Source of the DNA: Thauera terpenica 58Eu
Lineage (GTDB): Bacteria; Pseudomonadota; Gammaproteobacteria; Burkholderiales; Rhodocyclaceae
Direction of reading: 5' to 3'
Assembly (NCBI RefSeq): GCF_000443165.1
Contig: NZ_ATJV01000001.1
Span: forward strand, 248,001-312,000
Length of the DNA: 64,000 bases
In this document: in pieces, positions 37,687-45,352 of the stretch
Layout of the letters: every line of letters begins with the position of its first letter
How positions within the stretch are numbered: position 1 is the stretch's first letter
Made by a program: the position numbers and the translations under genes
The notes under the pieces: generated by a model
Told to the model about the DNA's origin: nothing
The model's database searches: none
The model's input: the letters and a program-made list of their open reading frames with translations, nothing else

Positions 37687-37705
37687 TAAGCAAACAATAT
37701 GCCAA
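37687..37705 (-). promoter_or_regulatory. Sigma-54 promoter of the PEP-CTERM gene
   Basis: The minus strand reads TTGGCATATTGTTTGCTTA. The invariant GG (-24) and GC (-12) are exactly 10 nt apart, and the surrounding bases match TTGGCAY-N-TTGCW. Transcription would start near 37678, giving a leader of about 27 nt. Sigma-54 promoters before PEP-CTERM genes, driven by PrsK/PrsR, are known in related floc-forming betaproteobacteria. Confidence 0.8.
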
Positions 37706-38101
37706 ATCTGCAAGCCAATGATTTTAATGAAAATGTAGTTTTAGGCAGGGTGACACTGTAAATCTCACCGACACCCCCGCGCTTGCTTCCCTCCCCTGCC
37801 CCTGTCCAGGGGAGGCACCCATCCACTGCCGGATGTCGTGCCTGACCCGCCCTCTTCTGACCAGCCCCCATCCACCCGATCCAACGCGACCACCTCACGC
37901 CCTTGCGCCGCTGACTGCGGGGGCCAGCCCGCCCTGACGCAAGCTCGACGGCAACCACGCCCTTGCGGCGAGTGGAAGAATCACCCAACACCGTCGCCTC
38001 GCTCTGGCACACTCGCGCTCGCACGGTGGACAAGTGCGTGGGCTTACGCGCCCCTGCTGCTCCACCATCACCAACACGCACCCGCTGACGCAGGACCACC
38101 C
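37706..38101. other. Intergenic region between the PEP-CTERM gene and ycaO
   Basis: About 400 bp with no accepted gene. The part next to the sigma-54 site is AT-rich (GATTTTAATGAAAATG at about 37720) and may hold activator sites. A perfect 9-bp inverted repeat, CCTCCCCTG/CAGGGGAGG, lies at 37790-37798 and 37807-37815 with an 8-nt loop and no T tract. The ycaO frame is open to 37838, but similarity starts at ATG 38102. Confidence 0.5.
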
Positions 38102-39847
38102 ATGCAGACCGAACACTTCATCCCCGGCAAAGACGCCGCGCTCGAAACCACCATCGCCACCTTGCAAGGCCGCCTCGCGGCCGCCGGCCTTCATGTCGAG
38201 GAGCATTCCTGGCTGAATCCGCTGCCAGGCATCTGGTCGGTTCATCTGCGCGAGCGCGACTGCCCGCTGATGTTCACCAACGGCAAGGGCGCCACCCAGC
38301 TCGCGGCGCGCGCCAGTGCGCTGGGCGAGTTCTTCGAGCGCGCGTCCTGCAACTACTTCTGGAACCACTACTACCTTGGGCGGTACGTTGCCGAAGGCGA
38401 AGGCTTCGTGCACTACCCGCAGGAGCGCTGGTTTGTGCCGGGCGAAGATGGGGAGGGCGAGGAGCGCTGGCCGGCCGGGCTGCTGACTCCGGAATTGCAG
38501 CAGTTCTACAACCCCAACGGCGGCATCCCGGCCGCGGAGCTGATCGACTTCAACTCGGGCAATGTCGAGCGCGGCATCTGCGCCATCCCCTATGTGCGCC
38601 AGCGCGACGGAGCGACGGTGTATTTCCCCGTCAACATCATCGCCAACCTCTACGTCAGCAACGGCATGTCGGCCGGCAACAGCGCGCACGAGGCGCAAGC
38701 GCAGGCGCTGTCGGAGATTTTCGAGCGTCACATCAAATACCGCATCATTGCCGAGGGCCTGTGCCTGCCCGACGTGCCGGACGACGTCATCGCGCGCTAT
38801 CCGCATATCGCCGCCGGTATCGCCGGGCTGCGTGCCGCCGGCTTTGGCATCCGGGTGAAGGACGCCTCGCTGGGCGGCAGGTATCCGGTGATGAACGTCA
38901 CCCTGCTCCACCCGCAGGACCAGGGCTGCTTCGCCAGCTTCGGCGCCCATCCGCGCTTCGAAGTCGCGCTCGAGCGCGCGCTCACCGAGCTCTTGCAGGG
39001 CCGCGCGCTGGATGCGCTGGGCGGCTTCCCCGAACCGGGCTTCGATCTCGACGAGATCGCCAGCGCGCAGAACCTGGAAATCCACTTTGTGGACTCGAGC
39101 GGAATCATCTCCTGGAACTTCCTCGGCGCCGAACCCGACTTCGCCTTCCACGACTGGAACTTCAGCACCACCACCGCCGAAGACCATGCCTGGCTGCTCG
39201 ATGCGCTGCATGCCGAAGGTCACGACGTGTATGTGGCCGAATTCGCCGCGCTCGGCGTCTACGCCTGCCGCGTGCTGGTGCCGGGCGTGTCCGAGATCTA
39301 CCCGGTCGACGAGCTCGAGTTCGAGAACAACAGCATCGGCAACGCCCTGCGCGAGGCCGTGCTGAACCTCACCGACCTCGACGACGACGAGTGCGCCGAT
39401 CTGCTCGACACCCTCACCGACAGCAAGCTCGCCGACGAGCGCCCGGTGGCGGCGCTGATCGGCCTGGCGCCGGGCAAGGACCCGTTCTGGTCCGAGCTGC
39501 GCGTGGGCGAGCTCAAGACCCTGCTCGCGCTGGCGATCGGCGACATCGATGCGATCATCGAAGGCTGCGAGTGGATCCGCCAGTTCAACCAGCTCGACGC
39601 CGATCGCCGCCGCGTGTATCGCTGCATCGAGGCTCTGGTGAACCTGGACGAACACCACGAGGACAGCACCGGGTTCGAGCCCGCGCTGCTCGACCTCTAT
39701 GGCGCGGCAACCCTGGAGCAGGCCATGGCCTTGCTTGACGGCGAGCTACGCTTCTTCGATCAGCCCTCACCCGGCCTGGACCTGGTGGGCTGCGACATGC
39801 ATCAACGATTGCTCGCGGCCTACGCGAAGGTGCAGGTGCTCAAGTAA
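38102..39847 (+). CDS. ycaO: YcaO-type S12 methylthiotransferase accessory protein
   Basis: A 581-residue protein close in length to E. coli YcaO (586 residues), which helps RimO-mediated beta-methylthiolation of ribosomal protein S12. The ATP-binding YcaO core is seen in GEFFERASCNYFWNHYY, EAQAQALSEIFERHIKYRII and ALERALTELLQGRALDAL. The C-terminal part has TPR-like helices (DADRRRVYRCIEALVNLDEH). There are no azoline or RiPP biosynthesis genes next to it, arguing against a peptide-modifying role. ATG 38102 lies directly after CCC, without a strong ribosome site. Confidence 0.92.
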   Translation: MQTEHFIPGKDAALETTIATLQGRLAAAGLHVEEHSWLNPLPGIWSVHLRERDCPLMFTNGKGATQLAARASALGEFFERASCNYFWNHYYLGRYVAEGEGFVHYPQERWFVPGEDGEGEERWPAGLLTPELQQFYNPNGGIPAAELIDFNSGNVERGICAIPYVRQRDGATVYFPVNIIANLYVSNGMSAGNSAHEAQAQALSEIFERHIKYRIIAEGLCLPDVPDDVIARYPHIAAGIAGLRAAGFGIRVKDASLGGRYPVMNVTLLHPQDQGCFASFGAHPRFEVALERALTELLQGRALDALGGFPEPGFDLDEIASAQNLEIHFVDSSGIISWNFLGAEPDFAFHDWNFSTTTAEDHAWLLDALHAEGHDVYVAEFAALGVYACRVLVPGVSEIYPVDELEFENNSIGNALREAVLNLTDLDDDECADLLDTLTDSKLADERPVAALIGLAPGKDPFWSELRVGELKTLLALAIGDIDAIIEGCEWIRQFNQLDADRRRVYRCIEALVNLDEHHEDSTGFEPALLDLYGAATLEQAMALLDGELRFFDQPSPGLDLVGCDMHQRLLAAYAKVQVLK

Positions 39848-39934
39848 CAGGGCTCAGGGAACGCGCGTTCAGTCATGACGACTCCGTCGCCAACTCGCAA
39901 CCCGGTTGGCGACGTAAGCCTTACCCACACTCGC

Positions 39935-40258
39935 TCAGATGAGCGCTTCGAGCCCCTTACGCTCCAGCAGATTGAGCAACTTCTGCGATGGGCCACTGGG
40001 ATGCTTGTCACCCCGTTCCCACTGGCGTACGGCCGAGGGACTGGTGTTGAGCAGCGATGCCAGTACGGTCTGGCTCAACTGATAATGGTCGCGCAGGGAG
40101 CGGATTTTCTCGCCGTCGTATTCCGGGATCGGCGCCAGACACAAGGCATCGTATTGACGCATCTTGCGCTGATCGATGAAGCCCAGACGATGCAGGTCCG
40201 CTGCAGTCTCGTGCACGGCTTCCAGGATTCGGCTTGCACCTTTAGTCTTTTCGGTCAT
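39935..40258 (-). CDS. HigA-type XRE antitoxin
   Basis: A 107-residue helix-turn-helix antitoxin. The DNA-binding part is IRSLRDHYQLSQTVLASLLN followed by TSPSAVRQWERGDKHPSG, as in HigA-2. The N-terminal 40 residues (RILEAVHETAADLHRLGFID) would contact the toxin. It overlaps the toxin gene by 17 nt and follows it, the inverted toxin-first order usual for higBA. ATG 40258 is used. Confidence 0.92.
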   Translation of the reverse strand: MTEKTKGASRILEAVHETAADLHRLGFIDQRKMRQYDALCLAPIPEYDGEKIRSLRDHYQLSQTVLASLLNTSPSAVRQWERGDKHPSGPSQKLLNLLERKGLEALI

Positions 40259-40625
40259 GGCAAATCTCCTGAAGTGATCCGTCCTGTGCTGCTACATCGA
40301 GTTCCGTGCCGGTGCGAGACAACAAGTCCTGCGCAATGCCCTGAAGCGCTTCTTTTTCTTCGGCACTGATGTTGGCTCGTTCGTTCTTTTCAAAACCAAA
40401 CACAAAAAACCACCGATTGCCTCCGTTGGTCGCAACCAGCGTCCTCGCACCACCGCGCTTACCCCGGCCGGCCAACCCAACTCGCTTCTTGACTACGCCA
40501 CCACCGAGATCACCGTCGATCAAGCCTTGAATCATCTCGCGAACTGCAGCGCACAGCGCCTCGTCAGTAAGCGCGGTCTTGCGCATCCAGCGATCAAAGC
40601 TGCGGGTTTTGAAGACTCGGCTCAT
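40242..40625 (-). CDS. HigB-2/RelE-type toxin
   Basis: A 127-residue toxin of the RelE superfamily. It begins MSRVFKTRSFDRWMRKTALT and contains LCAAVREMIQGLIDGDLGGG, VKKRVGLAGRGKRGGARTLV and RWFFVFGFEKNERANI, typical of HigB-2-like ribosome-dependent endoribonucleases. The last 25 residues extend beyond the core. The start lies only 6 nt from a good -10 element, so the message may be leaderless (see 40631-40658). Confidence 0.92.
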   Translation of the reverse strand: MSRVFKTRSFDRWMRKTALTDEALCAAVREMIQGLIDGDLGGGVVKKRVGLAGRGKRGGARTLVATNGGNRWFFVFGFEKNERANISAEEKEALQGIAQDLLSRTGTELDVAAQDGSLQEICHDRKD

Positions 40626-40630
40626 CTCGA

Positions 40631-40658
40631 ACTATACCACTTAGTGTCACACATTGAA
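40631..40658 (-). promoter_or_regulatory. Promoter and operator of the higBA-like pair
   Basis: On the minus strand, TTCAAT (40658-40653) and TATAGT (40636-40631) are 16 nt apart. Between them lie overlapping palindromes GTGTGACAC and CACTAAGTG, a likely HigA operator. The toxin ATG begins at 40625, about where transcription should start. Confidence 0.6.
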
Positions 40659-40688
40659 GAGTGGCCTACAGGCATCGCCGGCACTGAA

Positions 40689-41927
40689 CTAAGGCAGAAA
40701 AACCTGGAAACTCGCTGGCAAGGGCGCGTTTTCCAGGCTGCGCTGGGTGAACAGGTAGCGACCGTCGCACACGAAGCCAAGGTCGGCCCAATCGACCGCA
40801 TTCAAGGCCGCGCGGAAAGCGCTGAGATCGACATCCGCGCGACGCGGAAACACCGCCAGCACGGCGCCGTCGTAGTCGGTGCAGGCATGGATGAAGAAGG
40901 GCTGCGCGACGCGTGTCTTTCCGTTCACATATACCCGCGGCTGCGTGCTGCGGTGGTGCATGCGGCCCCACATCCACCAGTTCGACTCGTCAAAGCGGGT
41001 GACCTTGCGCTGCAGCAGGCGCGTCTTGTGCGGTCTCAGCACGGCCGGGGCGGGCTCGCCCGGTTCGGTCCAGATCATGCGTCGGGTATGGCCGGTACTG
41101 ACGGTGGATGAGCACACGAAGTCGCGATTGCCGTGCACCGCGTCGGCATACAGCTCATCCGCGCCCGACACCGCGCCGACCTTGACGAAGGCAATCTCGG
41201 ACAGGCGCAGCGGGTAGTCACCACGCGCAAACATCAGGTGGCCGCCGCACTCGAGGAAGTGGCGCGGCTCCCAGACGGGCTGTGCGAGCGCCGCACCCAG
41301 GTCGTCGCCCACGCCGATCTCGCAATGGCGCATCGCGCGCGCGCTGGCGCCCTTCTCGAAGCGCCAGATCAGGCAGTTGGGCACGGCGTCGGCGAACACG
41401 CGCGCATCGCCCAGCTCGATCGCATCGGTGATGCTGCCGGCCTCGGCCAGCAGGCGGTTGAGCTTCACCGCCGAGGTCGCCTTGAGGAAGTCGCGCGGGG
41501 TGATGAAGATCAGCTCGCCACCAGGCTTGAGGTGGCGCAGGCATTTGTCGACGAAGAACAGATAGAGATTGGAGCGCGCATCCAGGCAGTGGCCGTGGCC
41601 GCCGCGTGCGATCAGGGCACGGGTGGAGGCCGGAATGTCCTGAAAGCGCACATAAGGCGGATTGCCGATGATGGTGTCGAACTGCTCGTGTTCGGGGTAG
41701 GCGAAAAAATCGATCGCCTGCGCGCCTGGCGGGCAGTGGTCGGGGTCGAGCTCCAGCCCCACCGCGCCGGGCAGGTGGCGGAGAAAGGCACCGTCGCCGC
41801 ACGATGGCTCGAGCACGCGCCCCGTGTTGCGGCGCAAGGCCAGCATGGCGCGCACGACCGGCTCGGGCGTGAACACCTGGCCCAATGCGGCAATATCGCG
41901 CAGACCGAGGCCCAGTTGTTCAGACAT
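40689..41927 (-). CDS. N6-adenine DNA methyltransferase-like protein, no partner nuclease seen
   Basis: A 412-residue protein with a class I SAM methyltransferase fold. The SAM-binding motif is VLEPSCGDGAFLRHLPG, and the catalytic motif is IIGNPPYVRFQD, as in N6-adenine methylases of Eco57I and type I/IIG systems. GQVFTPEPVVRAML before it is also typical. The C-terminal half (WWMWGRMHHRSTQPRVYVN) would recognise DNA. There is no adjacent restriction or specificity gene, so it may be an orphan methylase. ATG 41927 has no strong ribosome site. Confidence 0.85.
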   Translation of the reverse strand: MSEQLGLGLRDIAALGQVFTPEPVVRAMLALRRNTGRVLEPSCGDGAFLRHLPGAVGLELDPDHCPPGAQAIDFFAYPEHEQFDTIIGNPPYVRFQDIPASTRALIARGGHGHCLDARSNLYLFFVDKCLRHLKPGGELIFITPRDFLKATSAVKLNRLLAEAGSITDAIELGDARVFADAVPNCLIWRFEKGASARAMRHCEIGVGDDLGAALAQPVWEPRHFLECGGHLMFARGDYPLRLSEIAFVKVGAVSGADELYADAVHGNRDFVCSSTVSTGHTRRMIWTEPGEPAPAVLRPHKTRLLQRKVTRFDESNWWMWGRMHHRSTQPRVYVNGKTRVAQPFFIHACTDYDGAVLAVFPRRADVDLSAFRAALNAVDWADLGFVCDGRYLFTQRSLENAPLPASFQVFLP

Positions 41928-42148
41928 GCGGGCCTCTGGCGGCGGAAAGGGCGCGAGGGCAAGGGAAGTGATCGGGGCAGAAAAACATAGGCCGCGATCT
42001 TACCAAGGCGCTGCCCTTGCAGGGCGGCGATGGGTGACCGCAAGGCGGTGGCGGTGCGGCGGGCATGGCGGCCACCCGCGCCCCTTGCCTATACTGCCCC
42101 CACGGGCGACAGCTTTCGGATCGCCTCCCAACCCACAAGGAAACCCAC

Positions 42149-43126
42149 ATGTCCCACTGGTACTCCGACAACCCTGAATCCATCGGCAACACCCCGCTGG
42201 TGCGCCTGAACCGCGTCACCGATGGCGCAGCCGCCACCGTGCTCGCCAAGATCGAAGGACGCAATCCGGCCTTCTCGGTGAAGTGCCGCATCGGCACCTC
42301 GATGGTCAAGGACGCCGAAGCCCGTGGTCGCCTCGGCCCGGGCAAGGAAATCATCGAGCCCACCAGCGGCAACACCGGCATCGCGCTCGCTTATGTGTGC
42401 GCCGCGCGCGACATTCCGCTCACCCTGACCATGCCCGAGACCATGAGCATCGAGCGCCGCAAGCTGCTGGTGGCCTACGGTGCCAGACTGGTGCTGACCG
42501 AAGGCGCAAAGGGCATGAACGGCGCGATCGCCAAGGCGAAGGAGATCGCGGACTCCGACCCCGGACGCTACGTACTGCTGCAGCAGTTCGAGAACCCCGC
42601 CAACCCGGCCATCCACGAAACCACCACCGGTCCGGAGATCTGGAACGACACCGATGGCGCGATCGACATCCTGGTGTCGGGCGTGGGCACCGGCGGCACC
42701 ATCACCGGCGTGGCGCGCTACATCAAGAACGTGCGCGGCAAGGCGATTCAGGCGGTGGCGGTGGAGCCTTCCGCCAGTCCGGTGCTGTCGCAGACGCTGG
42801 CCGGCGAGCCGCTCACCCCCGGCCCGCACAAGATCCAGGGCCTGGGCGCCGGCTTCGTGCCCAAGGTGCTGGACCTGGCGCTGGTCGACAGCGTCGAGCA
42901 GGTGACCAACGAGGACGCCATCCTCTACGCCCGCCGCCTCGCCCGCGAGGAAGGCATCCTCGCCGGCATCTCCTGCGGCGCTGCAGTTGCGGCCGCGGTG
43001 CGACTGGCGCAGCGTGCCGAGAACGCCGGCAAGACCATCGTCGTCATCCTGCCCGACTCGGGCGAGCGCTACCTGAGCACGGCCTTGTTTGAAGGCCTGT
43101 TCGACGACAAGGGCGTGGCCATCTGA
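42149..43126 (+). CDS. cysK: Cysteine synthase A (O-acetylserine sulfhydrylase)
   Basis: A 325-residue PLP enzyme that makes cysteine from O-acetylserine and sulfide. The PLP lysine is in [11 protein letters not shown], and the substrate and phosphate loops are [10 protein letters not shown] and [29 protein letters not shown] and [11 protein letters not shown] follow. The motifs favour CysK over CysM. ATG 42149 follows AAGGAAACCCAC. The frame is open to 42065, but the CysK family begins at [18 protein letters not shown]. Confidence 0.94.
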   Translation: MSHWYSDNPESIGNTPLVRLNRVTDGAAATVLAKIEGRNPAFSVKCRIGTSMVKDAEARGRLGPGKEIIEPTSGNTGIALAYVCAARDIPLTLTMPETMSIERRKLLVAYGARLVLTEGAKGMNGAIAKAKEIADSDPGRYVLLQQFENPANPAIHETTTGPEIWNDTDGAIDILVSGVGTGGTITGVARYIKNVRGKAIQAVAVEPSASPVLSQTLAGEPLTPGPHKIQGLGAGFVPKVLDLALVDSVEQVTNEDAILYARRLAREEGILAGISCGAAVAAAVRLAQRAENAGKTIVVILPDSGERYLSTALFEGLFDDKGVAI

Positions 43127-43137
43127 GTCGCTACCAC

Positions 43138-43167
43138 CGCCAGCCTCGCACCCCGTGCCGGCTGGCG
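43138..43167 (+). terminator. Hairpin after cysK
   Basis: Arms CGCCAGCC (43138-43145) and GGCTGGCG (43160-43167), with an additional inner GCAC/GTGC pairing, start 12 nt after the cysK stop. There is no T tract after it (AACACGGGG), so intrinsic termination is uncertain; it may protect the 3' end. Confidence 0.45.
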
Positions 43168-43189
43168 AACACGGGGCGAGGGGTCTAAT

Positions 43190-43235
43190 CTCAGAGCGGA
43201 TGCAGCGCGCATCAGGCGCGTGCGTCCGCTCTGAG
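43190..43235 (+). promoter_or_regulatory. Leader hairpin overlapping the ribosome site of the caspase gene
   Basis: A perfect 11-bp outer stem, CTCAGAGCGGA (43190-43200) with TCCGCTCTGAG (43225-43235), and an inner CGCGC/GCGCG pairing. The 3' arm covers the first half of the ribosome site GAGGAG (43233-43238), which lies 6 nt before the ATG at 43245. This could lower translation or act as a protein-binding palindrome. Confidence 0.6.
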
Positions 43236-43244
43236 GAGACGGCC

Positions 43245-44039
43245 ATGACCAGGCGCGCACTTTGCATCGGCATCAACGACTATCCCGGCACCGGCAGCGA
43301 CTTGAGCGGCTGCGTGAACGACGCCAGGGACTGGGCGTCCGAGTTGTACTCACGTGGCTTCGAGGTCGACTCGTTGATCGACGCCCAGGCCACGCGCGCG
43401 GCGATGACGAGCGCGATCCACACCCTCATCAGCAGCGCTCAGCGCGGCGACACCGTCGTGTTCACCTACTCGGGACACGGCACCTGGGTTGTGGATCAGG
43501 ACGGCGACGAGGTGGATGGACGCGACGAGGCCCTGTGCCCCCATGACATCAGCACCCGGGGCGCGCTCCTGGACGACGAGATCCGCCAGCTCTTCGATCG
43601 CCGCGGCCCGGGCGTGCGCCTGCTGCTGATCTCGGACAGCTGCCATTCGGGCTCGGTGACACGCGGCGACGACAGCGCGCTCGACCCTGGTGGCCCGCGC
43701 GCGCGCTTCCTGCCGCCCGAAGCATGGATGAAGACCGATGAGCTCCCCGCCGCCGCGCGCGCCAGCACGCTCGCCGTGATCAGCGGCATTCGCCGCACCG
43801 GCTCGGACCTGTTGCTGGCGGGGTGCCGCGATCAGGAATACAGCTGGGACACTTCGTTTGCCGGCCGCCCCAACGGCGCCTTCACCTTCTACGCGCTCAA
43901 GACCCTGCGCGAGAAGAAACCCTCGACCTACGAGCAGTGGCATGCGGAGATCCGCAAATACCTCCCCACCAACCGCCTGCCCCAGGAGCCGCAGATCTTC
44001 GGCACGCGCACCGCGCGCAAGATGCGCATCCTCGACTGA
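43245..44039 (+). CDS. Orthocaspase (caspase-family peptidase, C14)
   Basis: A 264-residue single-domain caspase-fold protease. The catalytic dyad is His78 in TYSGHGTW and Cys133 in ISDSCHSGS. The start of the fold is ALCIGINDYPGTGSDLSGCV. An acidic S1-type region surrounds DQDGDEVDGRDEALCPHD. There is no signal peptide, transmembrane segment or extra interaction domain. The enzyme probably prefers basic P1 residues, as metacaspases and orthocaspases do. No obvious target or effector is adjacent. ATG 43245 has GAGGAG upstream, and that ribosome site is partly in the leader hairpin. Confidence 0.93.
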   Translation: MTRRALCIGINDYPGTGSDLSGCVNDARDWASELYSRGFEVDSLIDAQATRAAMTSAIHTLISSAQRGDTVVFTYSGHGTWVVDQDGDEVDGRDEALCPHDISTRGALLDDEIRQLFDRRGPGVRLLLISDSCHSGSVTRGDDSALDPGGPRARFLPPEAWMKTDELPAAARASTLAVISGIRRTGSDLLLAGCRDQEYSWDTSFAGRPNGAFTFYALKTLREKKPSTYEQWHAEIRKYLPTNRLPQEPQIFGTRTARKMRILD

Positions 44040-44056
44040 GCCGCCTCTGCCCTTGC

Positions 44057-44956
44057 TCAGTTGCCCCGCATCTGCCGCGCCACCAGGGCCGGGTTGTCAC
44101 CGTTGTAGGCGGCCTTGATCAGTTCCCAGGCCTCCTCGGCGGTCTCGGCGTAGTGGAACAGCTTGACGTCGTCCGCGTTGATCACGCCGTAATCGACGAG
44201 CACGTCAAAATTGATCAGGCTCTGCCAGAACTCGCGCCCGATCAGCACGATCGGGCGGCGGCGGATCTTGTGCGTCTGCGTCAGCGTCAGCACCTCGAAC
44301 AACTCGTCGAGCGTGCCCAGCCCGCCGGGAAAGCTCACCAGCGCCACCGCACGCATCAGGAAGTGCATCTTGCGGATGGCAAAGTAGTGGAACTGAAAGC
44401 ACAACTCGGGCGTGATGTAGGGGTTGGGTGCCTCCTCGAAGGGCAGGAAGATGCTCATCCCCATGCTGCGCCCGCCGGCCTCAAAGGCGCCGCGATTGCC
44501 CGCCTCCATGATGCCGGGGCCGCCGCCAGTGGCGACGATCACCGGCTCGCCCAAGGCATCGGCCTCGCGCGTGACCAGTTCGCCAAAGCGTTGCGCTTCG
44601 GTGTACCAGTGCGCATTCCTGACCATGACCTCGGCCTTGCGCAGGGCAGCCTTGTCGCCGCTGGCGAGCGCCTCGGCATGCATTGCCGCGGCCACGTCCG
44701 GCGCCTTGAAGCGCGCGCTGCCAAACACCACCACGGTTGACTCGACGCCTTGCTCCTGCTGGATCAGCTCTGCCTTCTGCAACTCGAGTTGCAGGCGCAC
44801 AGGGCGCAACTCCTCGCGCAGCAGGAACTCGGAGTCGGCGAAAGCCATGCGAAAGGAGCTGTCCGGGCCGTCATAACGGCCATGGGGCTGGACGGCCTTG
44901 ACCTCATCCTTGGCAGAGGGGAAGTTGCGGGCGCGGATCGGGGATTCTTGCTTCAT
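44057..44956 (-). CDS. LOG-family protein (TIGR00730-like)
   Basis: A 299-residue Rossmann-like protein of the LONELY GUY family. Landmarks are VVFGSARF, the nucleotide-binding motif ATGGGPGIMEAGNRGAF, and VSFPGGLGTLDELFEVLTL. Members are cytokinin-type nucleotide 5'-monophosphate phosphoribohydrolases. An N-terminal extension of about 60 residues precedes the fold. The gene is convergent with the caspase gene with only 17 bp between them. The physiological substrate in this organism is unknown. Confidence 0.92.
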   Translation of the reverse strand: MKQESPIRARNFPSAKDEVKAVQPHGRYDGPDSSFRMAFADSEFLLREELRPVRLQLELQKAELIQQEQGVESTVVVFGSARFKAPDVAAAMHAEALASGDKAALRKAEVMVRNAHWYTEAQRFGELVTREADALGEPVIVATGGGPGIMEAGNRGAFEAGGRSMGMSIFLPFEEAPNPYITPELCFQFHYFAIRKMHFLMRAVALVSFPGGLGTLDELFEVLTLTQTHKIRRRPIVLIGREFWQSLINFDVLVDYGVINADDVKLFHYAETAEEAWELIKAAYNGDNPALVARQMRGN

Positions 44957-45048
44957 TCAGGGGGTCCATTTCTTGTGCGAACACAATCCTCGATTGCGTT
45001 CAATGACTCCGCGCTGCGGAGTGGGTGCTTGCGTACGGCGCAGGCGCG

Positions 45049-45291
45049 TCATTTCGACTTGCGTGCTGCGCGCTCCTCGCGCGCCACGGCCGACAGATCG
45101 CGCAGATACCAGGCGGCGTAGGCATAGCCCACGACGGCGACGACGGCGGTGAAGATCAGGCTGCCGGCGAAGGGCGCACCTTCGAGCAGGTTGGTGACGA
45201 CGACGACGCTCAGGTAGAGCGCGGCCACCATGCCGCCGAGAATACGAATGAGGGCAAAGGTCTTGCGTTGCTGAAGGGTCGGTGTGGCCAT
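45049..45291 (-). CDS. Small two-helix membrane protein of unknown function
   Basis: 80 residues beginning MATPTLQQRKTFALIRILGG, with two hydrophobic helices (about 15-37 and 46-64) and a basic, Arg/Lys-rich C-terminus. No family is recognised. ATG 45291 is chosen because the hydrophobic pattern starts after it; an ATG eight codons earlier is possible. It is the last gene after recD on the same strand, 61 bp downstream of it. Confidence 0.65.
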   Translation of the reverse strand: MATPTLQQRKTFALIRILGGMVAALYLSVVVVTNLLEGAPFAGSLIFTAVVAVVGYAYAAWYLRDLSAVAREERAARKSK

Positions 45292-45352
45292 GGTCGGCAG
45301 GCGCTGAGCGCGCATCAGAGGGAAACAGGGCGCAGGGTAGCGGATTCGCGAC

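Noticed and set aside
38102-39847. RiPP (azoline) biosynthesis locus around ycaO
   Set aside because: Length and motifs match the stand-alone E. coli-type YcaO and there is no precursor peptide, dehydrogenase or E1-like partner nearby.
40689-41927. Complete restriction-modification system
   Set aside because: No restriction, specificity or Vsr gene is adjacent to the methylase; the neighbours are a toxin-antitoxin pair and cysK.
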